Source: Oscillospiraceae bacterium
GTDB lineage: Bacteria; Bacillota; Clostridia; Oscillospirales; Oscillospiraceae
DNA length: 51,665 nt
Reading direction: 5' to 3'
Assembly (NCBI GenBank): GCA_017412765.1
Contig: JAFPWN010000038.1
Span: forward strand, 1 to 51,665
The translations under genes and the position numbers were made by a program. The notes beneath the pieces are model-generated. The model was given only the letters and a program-made list of their open reading frames with translations. It was not told the origin of the DNA and ran no database searches. The number at the start of each line of letters is the position of its first letter. Position 1 is the first letter of the stretch. Of this stretch, positions 31,589-40,158 are shown piece by piece.

Positions 31589-33361
31589 TTATTCAACCGG
31601 TACGCACTTGATGTGTAGCTCCTCAAGCTGCTTGTCGGTGACAACGCTCGGCGCGTCCATCATGACATCCTGCGCGTTCTTGTTCATCGGGAACGGGATG
31701 ACCTCGCGTATGGTCTCAACGCCCGCGAGAAGCATGACCATGCGGTCAACTCCGGGCGCGACGCCTGCGTGGGGAGGAGCACCGTAGCAGAAGGCGTTGT
31801 ACATAGCGGGGAACTTCGCCTTGACGTCCTCTTCACCGAGACGGACAAACTCAAATGCCTTGACCATGATCTCCGGGTCGTGGTTACGAACAGCGCCGGA
31901 GCTGAGCTCGATGCCGTTGCAGACGATATCGTACTGATCCGCCTCGATCGTGAGCGGGTCGATCTCGCCGCGCTCAGCCTTGAGAAGCGTCTCAAGACCG
32001 CCCTTCGGCATACTGAACGGGTTGTGGCAGAACTCGAGCTCGCCGCTCTCCTCACCAATCTCGTACATCGGGAAGTCGACGATCCAGCAGAACTCGTAGC
32101 GCTCCTTGTCCATGTGACCGGGAACGTTTGCGCCGAAGGTTTTGATCGCAACGCCGGCAGCCTTCTGAGCGAGGCTCTTTTTGCCTGCGGAGAGAATAAC
32201 AAGGGTGTTCGGCTCGAGATTGAGCTTCGCGCTGAGGGCGTCCTTCTTATCGGCTACGAACTTGGCGACGCCGCCGGCGATAGCGCCGGTCTCATCGACC
32301 TTGAACCAGTAGCTCTTGACGCCCGCCTGAACCTCGCAGTCAGCGAGAAGCTTGTCGATCTGCTTGCGGGTGAGGGCGCAGTTTGTGATATCGACGGCCT
32401 TGATCTCGCCGGATGCGAACGGCTCGAAGCCGCAGCCGGAAAGCTCGGCGGTGACGTCCTTCGCGGTGAGGTCGATGCGCAGGTCGGGCTTGTCGGAGCC
32501 GTAGGTCTCGAGCGCGTCGAGGTACTTTACGCGGCGGAAGGGGGGCTTGGAGGCGATATCGTATTTGCCGAACTTAGCGAAGATCGGAGGCAGAACGTCC
32601 TCGATAACGGCGAAAACGTCCTCCTGCGTGGCGAATGCCATCTCCATATCGAGCTGATAGAACTCGCCGGGGCTGCGGTCGCCGCGCGCGTCCTCATCGC
32701 GGAAGCAGGGCGCGATCTGGAAATACTTATCGAAGCCGGAGGTCATGAGCAGCTGCTTGAACTGCTGCGGCGCCTGCGGCAGAGCGTAGAACTTGCCGGG
32801 GTGCTTGCGGGCGGGTACGAGATAGTCGCGCGCGCCCTCGGGGCTTGAAACGGTGAGTATCGGGGTGGTGATCTCGAGGAAGCCGTGCTCGGTCATCGCC
32901 TGGCGGAGCGCCGCGACGACGTTGCAGCGCATTACGATCTTGTCCTTGACGTCGGGATTGCGAAGATCGAGATAGCGGTACTTGAGGCGCTGCTGCTCAT
33001 CCGCCTCGCGGGAACGGTTTATCTCAAAGGGCAGCTCATTGTAGCGGCACTTGCCGAGAACGGTGATCTTGTCGGGAACGACCTCAATATCGCCGGTCGC
33101 CTGCTTCGGATTCTTGGAGCTTCTCTCGCGGACGACGCCCTCGACCTGGATCGTGGACTCCTTATTTATGCCCTTGACGGCTGCGATCATATCCTCAGAC
33201 TCGCAGACGATCTGCGTAGTGCCGTAAAAGTCGCGCATAACGACGAACGCAAGATTTGCGCTCACCATACGGACGTTTTCCATCCAGCCGGAGAGCGTGA
33301 CGCGCTCGCCGACGTTCTCAAACCTCAGCTCTCCGAGGTTGTGTGTTCTGTAATAAGACAT
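31589..33361 (-). CDS. aspS: Aspartyl-tRNA synthetase
   Basis: 590 aa, the bacterial-type length. An N-terminal OB-fold anticodon-binding domain (~1-105) is followed by the class II core. Motif 2 is seen in FRDEDARGDRSPGEF and motif 3 in GVAPGVDRMVMLL; the bacterial GAD insertion lies between them. It charges tRNA-Asp. The start is the ATG at 33361, 10 nt after GGAGG; an in-frame TTG at 33370 is too close to that site. It begins 5 nt after the hisS stop, so the two synthetases are co-transcribed. Confidence 0.96.
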   Translation of the reverse strand: MSYYRTHNLGELRFENVGERVTLSGWMENVRMVSANLAFVVMRDFYGTTQIVCESEDMIAAVKGINKESTIQVEGVVRERSSKNPKQATGDIEVVPDKITVLGKCRYNELPFEINRSREADEQQRLKYRYLDLRNPDVKDKIVMRCNVVAALRQAMTEHGFLEITTPILTVSSPEGARDYLVPARKHPGKFYALPQAPQQFKQLLMTSGFDKYFQIAPCFRDEDARGDRSPGEFYQLDMEMAFATQEDVFAVIEDVLPPIFAKFGKYDIASKPPFRRVKYLDALETYGSDKPDLRIDLTAKDVTAELSGCGFEPFASGEIKAVDITNCALTRKQIDKLLADCEVQAGVKSYWFKVDETGAIAGGVAKFVADKKDALSAKLNLEPNTLVILSAGKKSLAQKAAGVAIKTFGANVPGHMDKERYEFCWIVDFPMYEIGEESGELEFCHNPFSMPKGGLETLLKAERGEIDPLTIEADQYDIVCNGIELSSGAVRNHDPEIMVKAFEFVRLGEEDVKAKFPAMYNAFCYGAPPHAGVAPGVDRMVMLLAGVETIREVIPFPMNKNAQDVMMDAPSVVTDKQLEELHIKCVPVE

Positions 33362-33366
33362 TGGTT

Positions 33367-34725
33367 TCAACCCTCCATAATTATCGAACCGGTGAAGCGC
33401 TCACCGAGTTTTGCCTTGATGTAGTCCGCTGCGTTCTCACGCGGCAGAGTTTCCTGCCTGCCGGTGGCGAGATCCTTGACGGCGACTGTGCCGGCATTTA
33501 TCTCGTCCTCGCCGAGGAAAACGGCGTATGGAATGCCGGTTTTTGAGGCATAGGTTATCTTCTGCTTGAACTTTTTATCCTCAAAATAGACCTGCGCGCG
33601 GATACCGCTCTCGCGGAGCGCGGTCGCGCACTCTACGGCGGCGGAGAGATCGTCCGTCATCGGGATAACGAGCGCGTCGGCCGGAGCGGTGTTCAGATCG
33701 TTATTGAGAAGCCCGCAGTCGTCGAGCACGAAAAATAGGCGCGTGAGCCCTATGGCGACGCCGACGCCGGGAAGAGCCTTGTCTGTGTAGTAGCCAGCGA
33801 GGTTATCGTATCTTCCACCGGCACAAATCGCGCCGATCTCGGGGTAATCGAGCATCGTCGTTTCGTAAACGGTGCCGGTGTAGTAGTCGAGGCCGCGCGC
33901 GATCGTGAGATCGACGCGGAAATTCTCCTCCGGAACGCCGAAGGCGGCAAGATAGCGGCATACCTCGCGCAGCTCGTCGAGCCCGAGGTCGAAAACCTCG
34001 TTTTTCCCTCTGTAAGCCTCAAGCGCGCCGAGTACCTCGGCGTTCGTGCCCCTGATGGCGATGAATTTCAGAATATCGTCCGCATTCTCCTCGCTCACAC
34101 CGAAATCCTCGCAGAGTATGGTCTTGACCTTCTCCGCGCCGATCTTGTCGAGCTTGTCCACGGTGCGCATAATGTCGCCGGACTTTTCGGAAAGACCGAG
34201 AAGCGCGTAAAAGCCGTTCAGTATCTTGCGGTTATTGACGCGGATAACGAAGCGCCTGAGTCCGAGCTCGTTGAAAACGCGGTAGATGACGCTCGGTATC
34301 TCAGCCTCGTTCATAATGCTGAGCTTACCGTCACCGATGACGTCGATATCAGCCTGGTAAAACTCGCGGAAGCGGCCTCGCTGGGCGCGCTCACCGCGGT
34401 AGACCTTGCCGATCTGAAAGCGGCGGAAGGGGAAGGACAGCTCGGAATAGTGCATCGCAACGTATTTTGCAAGCGGGACTGTGAGATCGAAGCGCAGGCT
34501 CAGGTCGCTGTCGCCCTTCTGAAAGCGGTAGATCTGCTTTTCGGTCTCACCGCCGCCCTTTGCTAAAAGAACGTCGCTCGCCTCGATTATCGGGGTATCG
34601 AGCGGGGTGAAGCCGTAGAGAGAGTAGACTCTTCGCAAAACCTCAGCGATCTTCTCAAACTGCTGCTGCTGAGCCGGAAGCAGCTCCATAAACCCGGAAA
34701 GGGTGCGGGGTGTTACGTTTGGCAT
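33367..34725 (-). CDS. hisS: Histidyl-tRNA synthetase
   Basis: 452 aa class II synthetase. Motif 2 region FRRFQIGKVYRGERAQRGR, the histidine-A element GLDYYTGTVYE (ARGLDYYTG) and motif 3 region ALPGVGVAIGLTRL are present, followed by a C-terminal anticodon-binding domain (~residues 350-452). The start at 34725 is supported by AGGAG 7 nt upstream. The gene order hisS-aspS is common in Clostridia. I see no T-box leader. Confidence 0.94.
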   Translation of the reverse strand: MPNVTPRTLSGFMELLPAQQQQFEKIAEVLRRVYSLYGFTPLDTPIIEASDVLLAKGGGETEKQIYRFQKGDSDLSLRFDLTVPLAKYVAMHYSELSFPFRRFQIGKVYRGERAQRGRFREFYQADIDVIGDGKLSIMNEAEIPSVIYRVFNELGLRRFVIRVNNRKILNGFYALLGLSEKSGDIMRTVDKLDKIGAEKVKTILCEDFGVSEENADDILKFIAIRGTNAEVLGALEAYRGKNEVFDLGLDELREVCRYLAAFGVPEENFRVDLTIARGLDYYTGTVYETTMLDYPEIGAICAGGRYDNLAGYYTDKALPGVGVAIGLTRLFFVLDDCGLLNNDLNTAPADALVIPMTDDLSAAVECATALRESGIRAQVYFEDKKFKQKITYASKTGIPYAVFLGEDEINAGTVAVKDLATGRQETLPRENAADYIKAKLGERFTGSIIMEG

Positions 34726-34749
34726 TGGAATTCTCCTAAAAGTAAGCAT

Positions 34750-34774
34750 AAGGACGGGTCAAAAACCCGTCCTT
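34750..34774. repeat. Inverted repeat at the hisS transcription start
   Basis: AAGGACGGGT (34750-34759) and its perfect complement (34765-34774) flank a CAAAA loop. It lies immediately downstream of the -10 box. No T run follows on either strand, so it is more likely an operator or 5'-end hairpin than a terminator. Confidence 0.5.
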
Positions 34775-34775
34775 C

Positions 34776-34803
34776 ATTATATCACATAAAGTCGGTTTTT
34801 CAA
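34776..34803 (-). promoter_or_regulatory. Predicted sigma-A promoter of hisS-aspS
   Basis: On the minus strand: -35 TTGAAA (34798-34803), 16-nt spacer, -10 TATAAT (34776-34781). The predicted start (~34769) falls inside the inverted repeat at 34750-34774. Confidence 0.7.
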
Positions 34804-34815
34804 GTAAAACCGGCG

Positions 34816-34834
34816 CTTTTTGGCGCAAAAAGCC
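34816..34834 (-). terminator. Possible terminator behind the methylglyoxal-synthase-like gene
   Basis: On the minus strand GCTTTTTG pairs with CAAAAAGC around a CGC loop, followed by GCCGGTTTT. It lies ~40 nt downstream of the minus-strand stop at 34876. The T tract is interrupted, so the call is tentative. Confidence 0.4.
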
Positions 34835-34875
34835 ACAGACACACAGAATGTGCCGGCATATTCTGAAAACGGCTG

Positions 34876-35274
34876 TTATTTCTTCGGGTTGACGATGTCG
34901 CGCCAGTCAAGAAGACCGTCCTGAAGACCGCGGATAAGCACCTCGGCGGTGGCGACGTTCGTCGCAAAGGGGACGTTCATCTGATCGCAGAGGCGGCAGA
35001 GGTAGCTGACCTCGGCAGCCTGCTCCTCGCCGGGATCCTCGAAAAAGAGGACGAGATCGAGCTCGTTATAGGTGATCCTCGCGCCGATCTGCTGAGCTCC
35101 GCCCTGCTGGCAGGAGTGATAAAGCGTTACGGGCAGGCCGGTTGCCTCGGAAACAAGTCTTCCGGTGGAGTTAGTTGCACAAATCGAGTGGTTTGCAAGG
35201 ATACCGCAGTATGCGATGCAGAACTGCACCATGAGTTCCTTTTTCCTGTCGTGAGCCATGATTGCAATGTTCAT
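34876..35274 (-). CDS. Methylglyoxal-synthase-like protein lacking catalytic Asp
   Basis: 132 aa, MGS-like domain. MNIAIMAHD at the N-terminus and PFATNVATAEVLI near the end identify the family, which converts dihydroxyacetone phosphate to methylglyoxal. The catalytic motif GGDQQ (Asp71 in E. coli) is here GGAQQ with A60. The DP...PHDPD loop that supplies His98 and Asp101 is DPGEEQAAEVS, and the phosphate-binding GTTG is NSTG. Standard catalysis is therefore unlikely; a binding or regulatory role is inference. The ATG at 35274 matches the family N-terminus; an in-frame GTG at 35283 would add three residues. It follows minD by 16 nt and occupies the place where Clostridia usually carry mgsA beside min genes. 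Confidence 0.8.
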   Translation of the reverse strand: MNIAIMAHDRKKELMVQFCIAYCGILANHSICATNSTGRLVSEATGLPVTLYHSCQQGGAQQIGARITYNELDLVLFFEDPGEEQAAEVSYLCRLCDQMNVPFATNVATAEVLIRGLQDGLLDWRDIVNPKK

Positions 35275-35290
35275 TTTTAACACCAGCCTT

Positions 35291-36031
35291 TCATATTTTT
35301 CCGATATAGACTCGCTCGCCGCAGATCCGGCGGGCTATTCTTTCGTACTGATCGAAGGCGTACCTCGCGCCGTAGCGCATTATGGGAACGCCGAGATTTG
35401 CGGCGACCGGTATCGCCTCGTCCTCGCTGACTACGCCGATGAGCTGAGCGCCGACGGAGTCGATTATATCGTCCACCGACGACCTTATGCGGCGGAAGTG
35501 GCGCTTCTGAACGCGGTTAACGAGAAGCCTTACGTTTTCGATCCCGCGCTCCTTGAGAGCGTTTACGGTTTTCTGCCCGTCGCGCAGGCTCGTAGTGTCC
35601 GCCGTCGCAACAACTATGCCCATATCTGCGGGCGAAGCGGCGAGCCGGAAGCCGGCGCCGAGACCGGCGGGGGAGTCGAAAAGAATGAAATCGTAATCCT
35701 CCGCGGCGGAGTCAAAAAGTCTGTTGAACTCCGCTTCGTCAATATCTCCGGGCGCCATGTCGCTCGGAGCGGAGAGAAAGTCGAGGTTCGAGATGCCCGG
35801 ATGGTGCATGATGGCGTCCTTCAGCTCAACTCTGCCCGCCATCGCGTCGTAAAAGTCGAAGAGTACCTCGTCCTGAACGCCGAGAGCAAGGTCGAGATTG
35901 CGAAGCCCGACGTCGCAGTCCACGCATAAAACGCGCTTTCCCATGATCGCAAGCGCTTCACTGATCGCTGCGGTGGAGCTTGTCTTGCCGGTGCCGCCCT
36001 TTCCGGAGGTGATAACGATTTTTACGCCCAT
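35291..36031 (-). CDS. minD: MinD-like septum-site ATPase without C-terminal targeting helix
   Basis: 246 aa. The deviant Walker A KGGTGKT has signature Lys K11; DCDVGLRNLDLALG (38-51) is the MinD-specific segment, and FILFDSPAGLG is switch II. MinD is a peripheral membrane ATPase that recruits MinC and positions division. The protein ends ...ARRICGERVYIGKI, where MinD proteins normally continue for ~15-20 residues into an amphipathic membrane-targeting helix. Neither minC nor minE is adjacent. The start at 36031 has AGGAAGG 5 nt upstream; longer frames exist but have no ribosome-binding site. It is transcribed from its own promoter, separately from the PBP2 operon. Confidence 0.85.
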   Translation of the reverse strand: MGVKIVITSGKGGTGKTSSTAAISEALAIMGKRVLCVDCDVGLRNLDLALGVQDEVLFDFYDAMAGRVELKDAIMHHPGISNLDFLSAPSDMAPGDIDEAEFNRLFDSAAEDYDFILFDSPAGLGAGFRLAASPADMGIVVATADTTSLRDGQKTVNALKERGIENVRLLVNRVQKRHFRRIRSSVDDIIDSVGAQLIGVVSEDEAIPVAANLGVPIMRYGARYAFDQYERIARRICGERVYIGKI

Positions 36032-36092
36032 CTTAACCTTCCTCATCTTTGCCGCAGAGTGCCACAAATTAACGTCACACTCTGACATAATC

Positions 36093-36121
36093 ATTTTACA
36101 TTATTGTCTGAACAAAATCAA
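36093..36121 (-). promoter_or_regulatory. Predicted sigma-A promoter of minD and the MGS-like gene
   Basis: On the minus strand: -35 TTGATT (36116-36121), 17-nt spacer, -10 TAAAAT (36093-36098). Leader about 55 nt. Confidence 0.7.
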
Positions 36122-36171
36122 GTGCAAATGACGAATATTTCTATACAAATTCGGATGTATTTGTCGGATTA

Positions 36172-38208
36172 TTACCTTACGGGTGTGTTCTCGTAGGGGA
36201 CCGTCTCGCGCTCGGAGACGGTGGAGAAGTATGCTGTGAGTATATCCTTGGCAATAGCGGTCAGGCTCGAACCGGAGCCGCCCTTTTCAACGACGACCGC
36301 GATGGCGATCTCGGGAGCGTCGGCGGGAGCGTAGCAAACGAAAACCGCGTTGTTTACGGAGGTGTTGTCCGACTGAACGGTACCGGTCTTGCAGGCGACG
36401 GAGATCGGAAAGCCGCGGAACGCGCTTCGCGCGGTGCCGGTCTTTGCAACTGCCTCCATACCCTTCTGAATGACGGGAAAATAACCCTCGCTGTCATCTA
36501 TGACGTGAACGATCTCGGGCTGTCTGTCAACGAGCGTCGCGGAGTAATCCGCGGTTGTGACGTAGTCGAGGATAGTTGCGGAATAGCGGGTGCCGCCGGT
36601 GGCGATTGTGGCGCAGTAGTTTGCGATCTGAAGGGGACTGAACTGGTTGATGCTCTGACCGATTCCGGCCTGAAGAGTATCCGCGTCGTACCAGCCGTCG
36701 TTAAGGATCTCGCGCTTCGATTCGCGCGATGCTACGACGCCGATGTTCTCGTCAAGCTCGATTCCGCTCTCCTGACCGAAGCCGAATTCCTTTGCGGTGT
36801 TGGCGATGGCGGTGATACCTGTATCGTCCGCGACCTGATAGAAGAAGTAGTTGCAGCTGTTTTCAAGCGCGCCGACTACGTCGAGATTACCGTGGCTGCC
36901 GGGGTATACCCAGCAGCGCGGTGTGTAGAAGTATTCCTTGTACTCGGTAAATTCTCCCTCGTCGTAAATGCGCGTCTCGGGGGTTATCTTGTGCATATTG
37001 AGCCCCGCGAGGGCAGTTACCATCTTAAACGTCGAGCCGGGCTCGTAGGTTCCCTGAACGGCGCGGTTCCACATCGAAACGTCGTAATCCGGGTAGGATG
37101 CCATGCTCAGCACCTCGCCGGTGCCGACCTTGATGACGACGGCTGCGCCGCCCTCGGCGTGCTCAAGCGTGCGAGGCTCGCGGTTTTCCTCGATCGCCTT
37201 CTCAAGCTCCTCGGCGTCGCGGTCTGCGTTCAGCTGGGCGATGCCGGTGCTGAGCGCGTCCTCAGTGGACTTCTGGAGCGAGGAATCGATCGTCAGATAG
37301 ACGTTGCAGCCCGCCTTCGGCTCGGAGATCACCTCGATATCCGTTACGTTGCCGTTTTTATCGCGGTAGGTGCGCACCTTGCCGTCAACGCCGCGGAGAT
37401 ATTCCTCAAAGGCGCTTTCAGCGCCGCTCTTGCCGACGATGGAATTCAGCGTATAGCCAACGTCGGGGTGAGCCTCGAGATATTCCTTGGAGATATATCC
37501 GACAGAGCCGAGAACGTGGCGCGCGTAGTCAGTGTGGTACTCGCGCTTTGTGGATGCGGTCACGGAAACGGGGCTGAGGCGCTGCTCCTTGATGTTGGTC
37601 ACAAAGTCCACGGGAACGTCGCTTGCAAAAACGTAATCCGTGGTGTTTATCACGATTCGCAGCTCAAGCTCGTAGCGCACGCCGATTATCCTTCGCGCAT
37701 CCTCGGAGGAGGTGGTGAAGCTTATATCGTAGTGATCGCGCATCCAGCTCATAAGCTCCGGCGCGGAGATATCAGGGTCAACGTGGTAGCGCTCGAGAAA
37801 TTTCTGAAGGCGCGACTCCTGCCGCTCTGTTCTAAGAGCGGTGTACTGAAACGGCGCAGACATCGTAACGGGGAAGGAGTCGTTGTATTCGACGCCGTTA
37901 TCGAGCGCGGCGCGCACGAGGCGCAGCACTATATCGTTTCGCGCATCAAGATCCTCCTCGAGCAGCCGCGAACGGCTCAGAGTTACGGAATATACCGTTC
38001 TGTCCGAGGCGAGGAGCGTTCCGTTGCGGTCAAGTATCGCGCCGCGCGCCGAGGATATGGTTTCGACCGTGGCGACAGAGCCTGCCGACTGTATAACGTA
38101 GCTCTCCGCGTCCACGACCGTGATGTAATAGAGAACGTAGATAAAGCCGGCGGCCATGGCGAATATGAGCAGGAATATGAATGCGATCCGGGTAAATTTC
38201 AGAGTCAC
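36172..38208 (-). CDS. mrdA: Penicillin-binding protein 2 (elongasome transpeptidase)
   Basis: 678 aa class B PBP. One N-terminal membrane helix (~8-30) anchors an extracytoplasmic dimerisation region and a transpeptidase domain. Active-site motifs are SxxK at S392-K395 (PGSTFKM), SxN at S451-N453 (ENSCNYF) and KTG at 607-609 (ACKTGT). It crosslinks lateral-wall peptidoglycan together with MreC/MreD and a RodA not in this window. It starts with GTG one base after the mreD stop, with AGGAT upstream, so translation is coupled. A Glu-rich segment (~330-352) before the active site is an insertion typical of Clostridial PBP2. Confidence 0.93.
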   Translation of the reverse strand: MTLKFTRIAFIFLLIFAMAAGFIYVLYYITVVDAESYVIQSAGSVATVETISSARGAILDRNGTLLASDRTVYSVTLSRSRLLEEDLDARNDIVLRLVRAALDNGVEYNDSFPVTMSAPFQYTALRTERQESRLQKFLERYHVDPDISAPELMSWMRDHYDISFTTSSEDARRIIGVRYELELRIVINTTDYVFASDVPVDFVTNIKEQRLSPVSVTASTKREYHTDYARHVLGSVGYISKEYLEAHPDVGYTLNSIVGKSGAESAFEEYLRGVDGKVRTYRDKNGNVTDIEVISEPKAGCNVYLTIDSSLQKSTEDALSTGIAQLNADRDAEELEKAIEENREPRTLEHAEGGAAVVIKVGTGEVLSMASYPDYDVSMWNRAVQGTYEPGSTFKMVTALAGLNMHKITPETRIYDEGEFTEYKEYFYTPRCWVYPGSHGNLDVVGALENSCNYFFYQVADDTGITAIANTAKEFGFGQESGIELDENIGVVASRESKREILNDGWYDADTLQAGIGQSINQFSPLQIANYCATIATGGTRYSATILDYVTTADYSATLVDRQPEIVHVIDDSEGYFPVIQKGMEAVAKTGTARSAFRGFPISVACKTGTVQSDNTSVNNAVFVCYAPADAPEIAIAVVVEKGGSGSSLTAIAKDILTAYFSTVSERETVPYENTPVR

Positions 38209-38209
38209 G

Positions 38210-38710
38210 TCATTCTATCCTTTCGATTGAGCGGGTAATGAGATAAACGGGAACGGCAAAAACAAAGCTGAAAAGCGCCTCAAAGAGCGCGACCCAAAGC
38301 ATAGGAACGATGCCGGAGCCGAGCGCGAAAAGCGCCTTTATCAGCTCCGTAACGCCGGATACGGCGAGAGCCAGAATGCTCATGAGAATGTAGGCCGGAA
38401 AGCGCTTTATGAGAAGCGTGTCGCAGAGGTAGCCGATGAAAAGCCCGAGAAAGCAGAAAACGAGGGTGTAGACAATCGTCGGCTCGTTGAACGATATATC
38501 CATTAGCATACCGGCAAAAAGACCGATTGCTCCGCCGGTAACTACGCCGCCGCAGACTCCCGCGGAGGCGACGATGAGCGGCAGAAGCTGAGCCTTTACG
38601 CCGAAGATCGGAGCTCTCGGCAATATCGCCGCCTGAATAATAAACAGCATAAGCAGAAACGGAACGTAAGCCAGAGCGCGAAGAAAGCCCTTTTTTCTCA
38701 GAGTATTCAT
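38210..38710 (-). CDS. mreD: Rod-shape-determining protein MreD
   Basis: 166 aa integral membrane protein with about five helices and very few soluble residues, as in the MreD family. It belongs to the elongasome with MreC and PBP2. Its ATG overlaps the mreC stop by one base and its stop is one base before the PBP2 GTG, the standard tight order mreC-mreD-pbp2. mreB is not in the window. Confidence 0.9.
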   Translation of the reverse strand: MNTLRKKGFLRALAYVPFLLMLFIIQAAILPRAPIFGVKAQLLPLIVASAGVCGGVVTGGAIGLFAGMLMDISFNEPTIVYTLVFCFLGLFIGYLCDTLLIKRFPAYILMSILALAVSGVTELIKALFALGSGIVPMLWVALFEALFSFVFAVPVYLITRSIERIE

Positions 38711-39555
38711 CAGTTTACCTCGAAGCTTTTGATAACGTAGACGTTTGCAAGCGTCGAAAATTCGGCGCTCGGCTTGACTGCGGCGGCGTAATCGTTTCCG
38801 CTGGGGTTGTCGAGAACGCTGTCAACGTAGCCGATGATGAGACCGGAGGGTATCTCGCCGCCGCGCCCGGTGGTCACAACGAGGTCGCCGTAGACTACGT
38901 TTGAGCCGAATTCGAGGTAGCCGAGGCGGCACTTCCCATCGCGGAAGAGGTTGAAATCGCCCTCCACGACGCCTGTGTCGTCGCTCGAATAGAGTCTTGC
39001 GCCGATGCTCATAGTCGTATCGAGCACGGTAGTTACGGTTGCGCTCGTCGCGGCGACGCTCGTAACCGTGCCGATAAGATAGCCGCCGGAGGAGATAACT
39101 GCGTTTCCGACGGCGATGCCGGAGTTTGCGCCGCGGTTGACCGTGAAGCTCGAGGCGAAGTTTGAGCTTGTCCAGCTGATGAGAGTCACCGCCTCGAGGT
39201 CGAAATCCTCGTCGGAGTGGCGGCTCGTAAATTCGAGAAGCTCTCTCAGGCGGTCGTTCTCCTCGCTGACCTCGCTGTACTCGCGGTACTGCTCCTCAAG
39301 ATCAGCGACGCGCGCGCGCAGACGCTCGTTCTCTGCGGAGAGCTCATCATAGCGGTAGAGATAGCCGTAGATATTCTCAAGCGTGCCGACGATGCTCGTC
39401 ATAACGCTTTTGACCGGCGTGAATACCGGCTCGGAGAGGATCGTCGCAAGGTCGGCTCTGCCGCTCGTAATGCCGATGCTGATGGCGGCAACGAGCGCGA
39501 TCAGAACCGCGACGGCGGCGATGATTATGCCCTTTTTCGTAATATTGTCCTTCAA
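38710..39555 (-). CDS. mreC: Rod-shape-determining protein MreC
   Basis: 281 aa bitopic protein. One membrane helix (~8-28) is followed by a coiled coil (~60-96, NERLRARVADLEEQY region) and the beta-rich MreC core (~105-278) with GANSGIAVGNAV and the closing GRGGEIPSGLIIGYV motif. It scaffolds the cell-wall elongation complex outside the membrane. The start is TTG with GAGG 9 nt upstream; no ATG fits. It begins 5 nt behind maf. Confidence 0.92.
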   Translation of the reverse strand: MKDNITKKGIIIAAVAVLIALVAAISIGITSGRADLATILSEPVFTPVKSVMTSIVGTLENIYGYLYRYDELSAENERLRARVADLEEQYREYSEVSEENDRLRELLEFTSRHSDEDFDLEAVTLISWTSSNFASSFTVNRGANSGIAVGNAVISSGGYLIGTVTSVAATSATVTTVLDTTMSIGARLYSSDDTGVVEGDFNLFRDGKCRLGYLEFGSNVVYGDLVVTTGRGGEIPSGLIIGYVDSVLDNPSGNDYAAAVKPSAEFSTLANVYVIKSFEVN

Positions 39556-39560
39556 AGCAG

Positions 39561-40145
39561 TTACCTCTTGATAATATCCGAAAGTGAGAAGCCGGCGCTC
39601 TCTATAAGACGCACGAGGCGGTGGACGGGCAGACCCATCACGTTAAAGAAGTCGCCCTCGATGCCCTCTATGAGCGCCGCGCCCTTGCCCTGAGCGCCGT
39701 ACGCGCCGGCCTTGTCCATCGGCTCGCCGGTCGAAACGTACCAGGCTATATCGGACTCGGAGAGGGGAGCGAAGGTGACCTTCGTGCGCTCGTGAGCAAC
39801 GTATTTTCTGCCGCCGAAGATAAGAGCGATGCCGGTGTAGACCTCATGGGTGCGGCCGGAGAGACGCGAGAGCATTGCCTTCGCCTCCTCCTCGCTGCGC
39901 GGCTTGCCCAGAAGCTCGCCGTCGATGTAAACGAGGGTGTCCGCGGCGATAATGAGGTCGCCGGAGGAGCATTTTCCCGCGGTGTCGAGAGCCTTCTCCG
40001 CTGCGATGCGCTCAACCGCCTCGCCGGGGCTGAGCGCCGGGTCGGGCTTTGCCTCGCCCTGCGCGGGTATGACGGCAAATTCCATGCCGAGCTCCGTGAG
40101 AAGCTGGATCCTTCGCGGTGATTTTGACGCCAAAATGATTTGCAA
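39561..40145 (-). CDS. maf: Maf-family nucleoside triphosphate pyrophosphatase
   Basis: 194 aa. N-terminal ILASKSPRRIQLL is the Maf signature, with IIAADTLVYIDGELLGKP in the middle and an NVMGLPVHRLVRLI C-terminus. Maf/YhdE proteins hydrolyse non-canonical or pyrimidine NTPs and are traditionally linked to septum formation, often beside mre genes as here. The start is TTG with AAAGGA 9 nt upstream, which gives the usual N-terminus. It begins 13 nt behind the U32 peptidase gene. Confidence 0.93.
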   Translation of the reverse strand: MQIILASKSPRRIQLLTELGMEFAVIPAQGEAKPDPALSPGEAVERIAAEKALDTAGKCSSGDLIIAADTLVYIDGELLGKPRSEEEAKAMLSRLSGRTHEVYTGIALIFGGRKYVAHERTKVTFAPLSESDIAWYVSTGEPMDKAGAYGAQGKGAALIEGIEGDFFNVMGLPVHRLVRLIESAGFSLSDIIKR

Positions 40146-40158
40146 TAGTATCAGTCCT

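Noticed and set aside
34726-34875. Searched for a T-box leader before hisS
   Set aside because: No AGGGTGG-type T-box sequence or specifier-loop structure is visible in the short leader.
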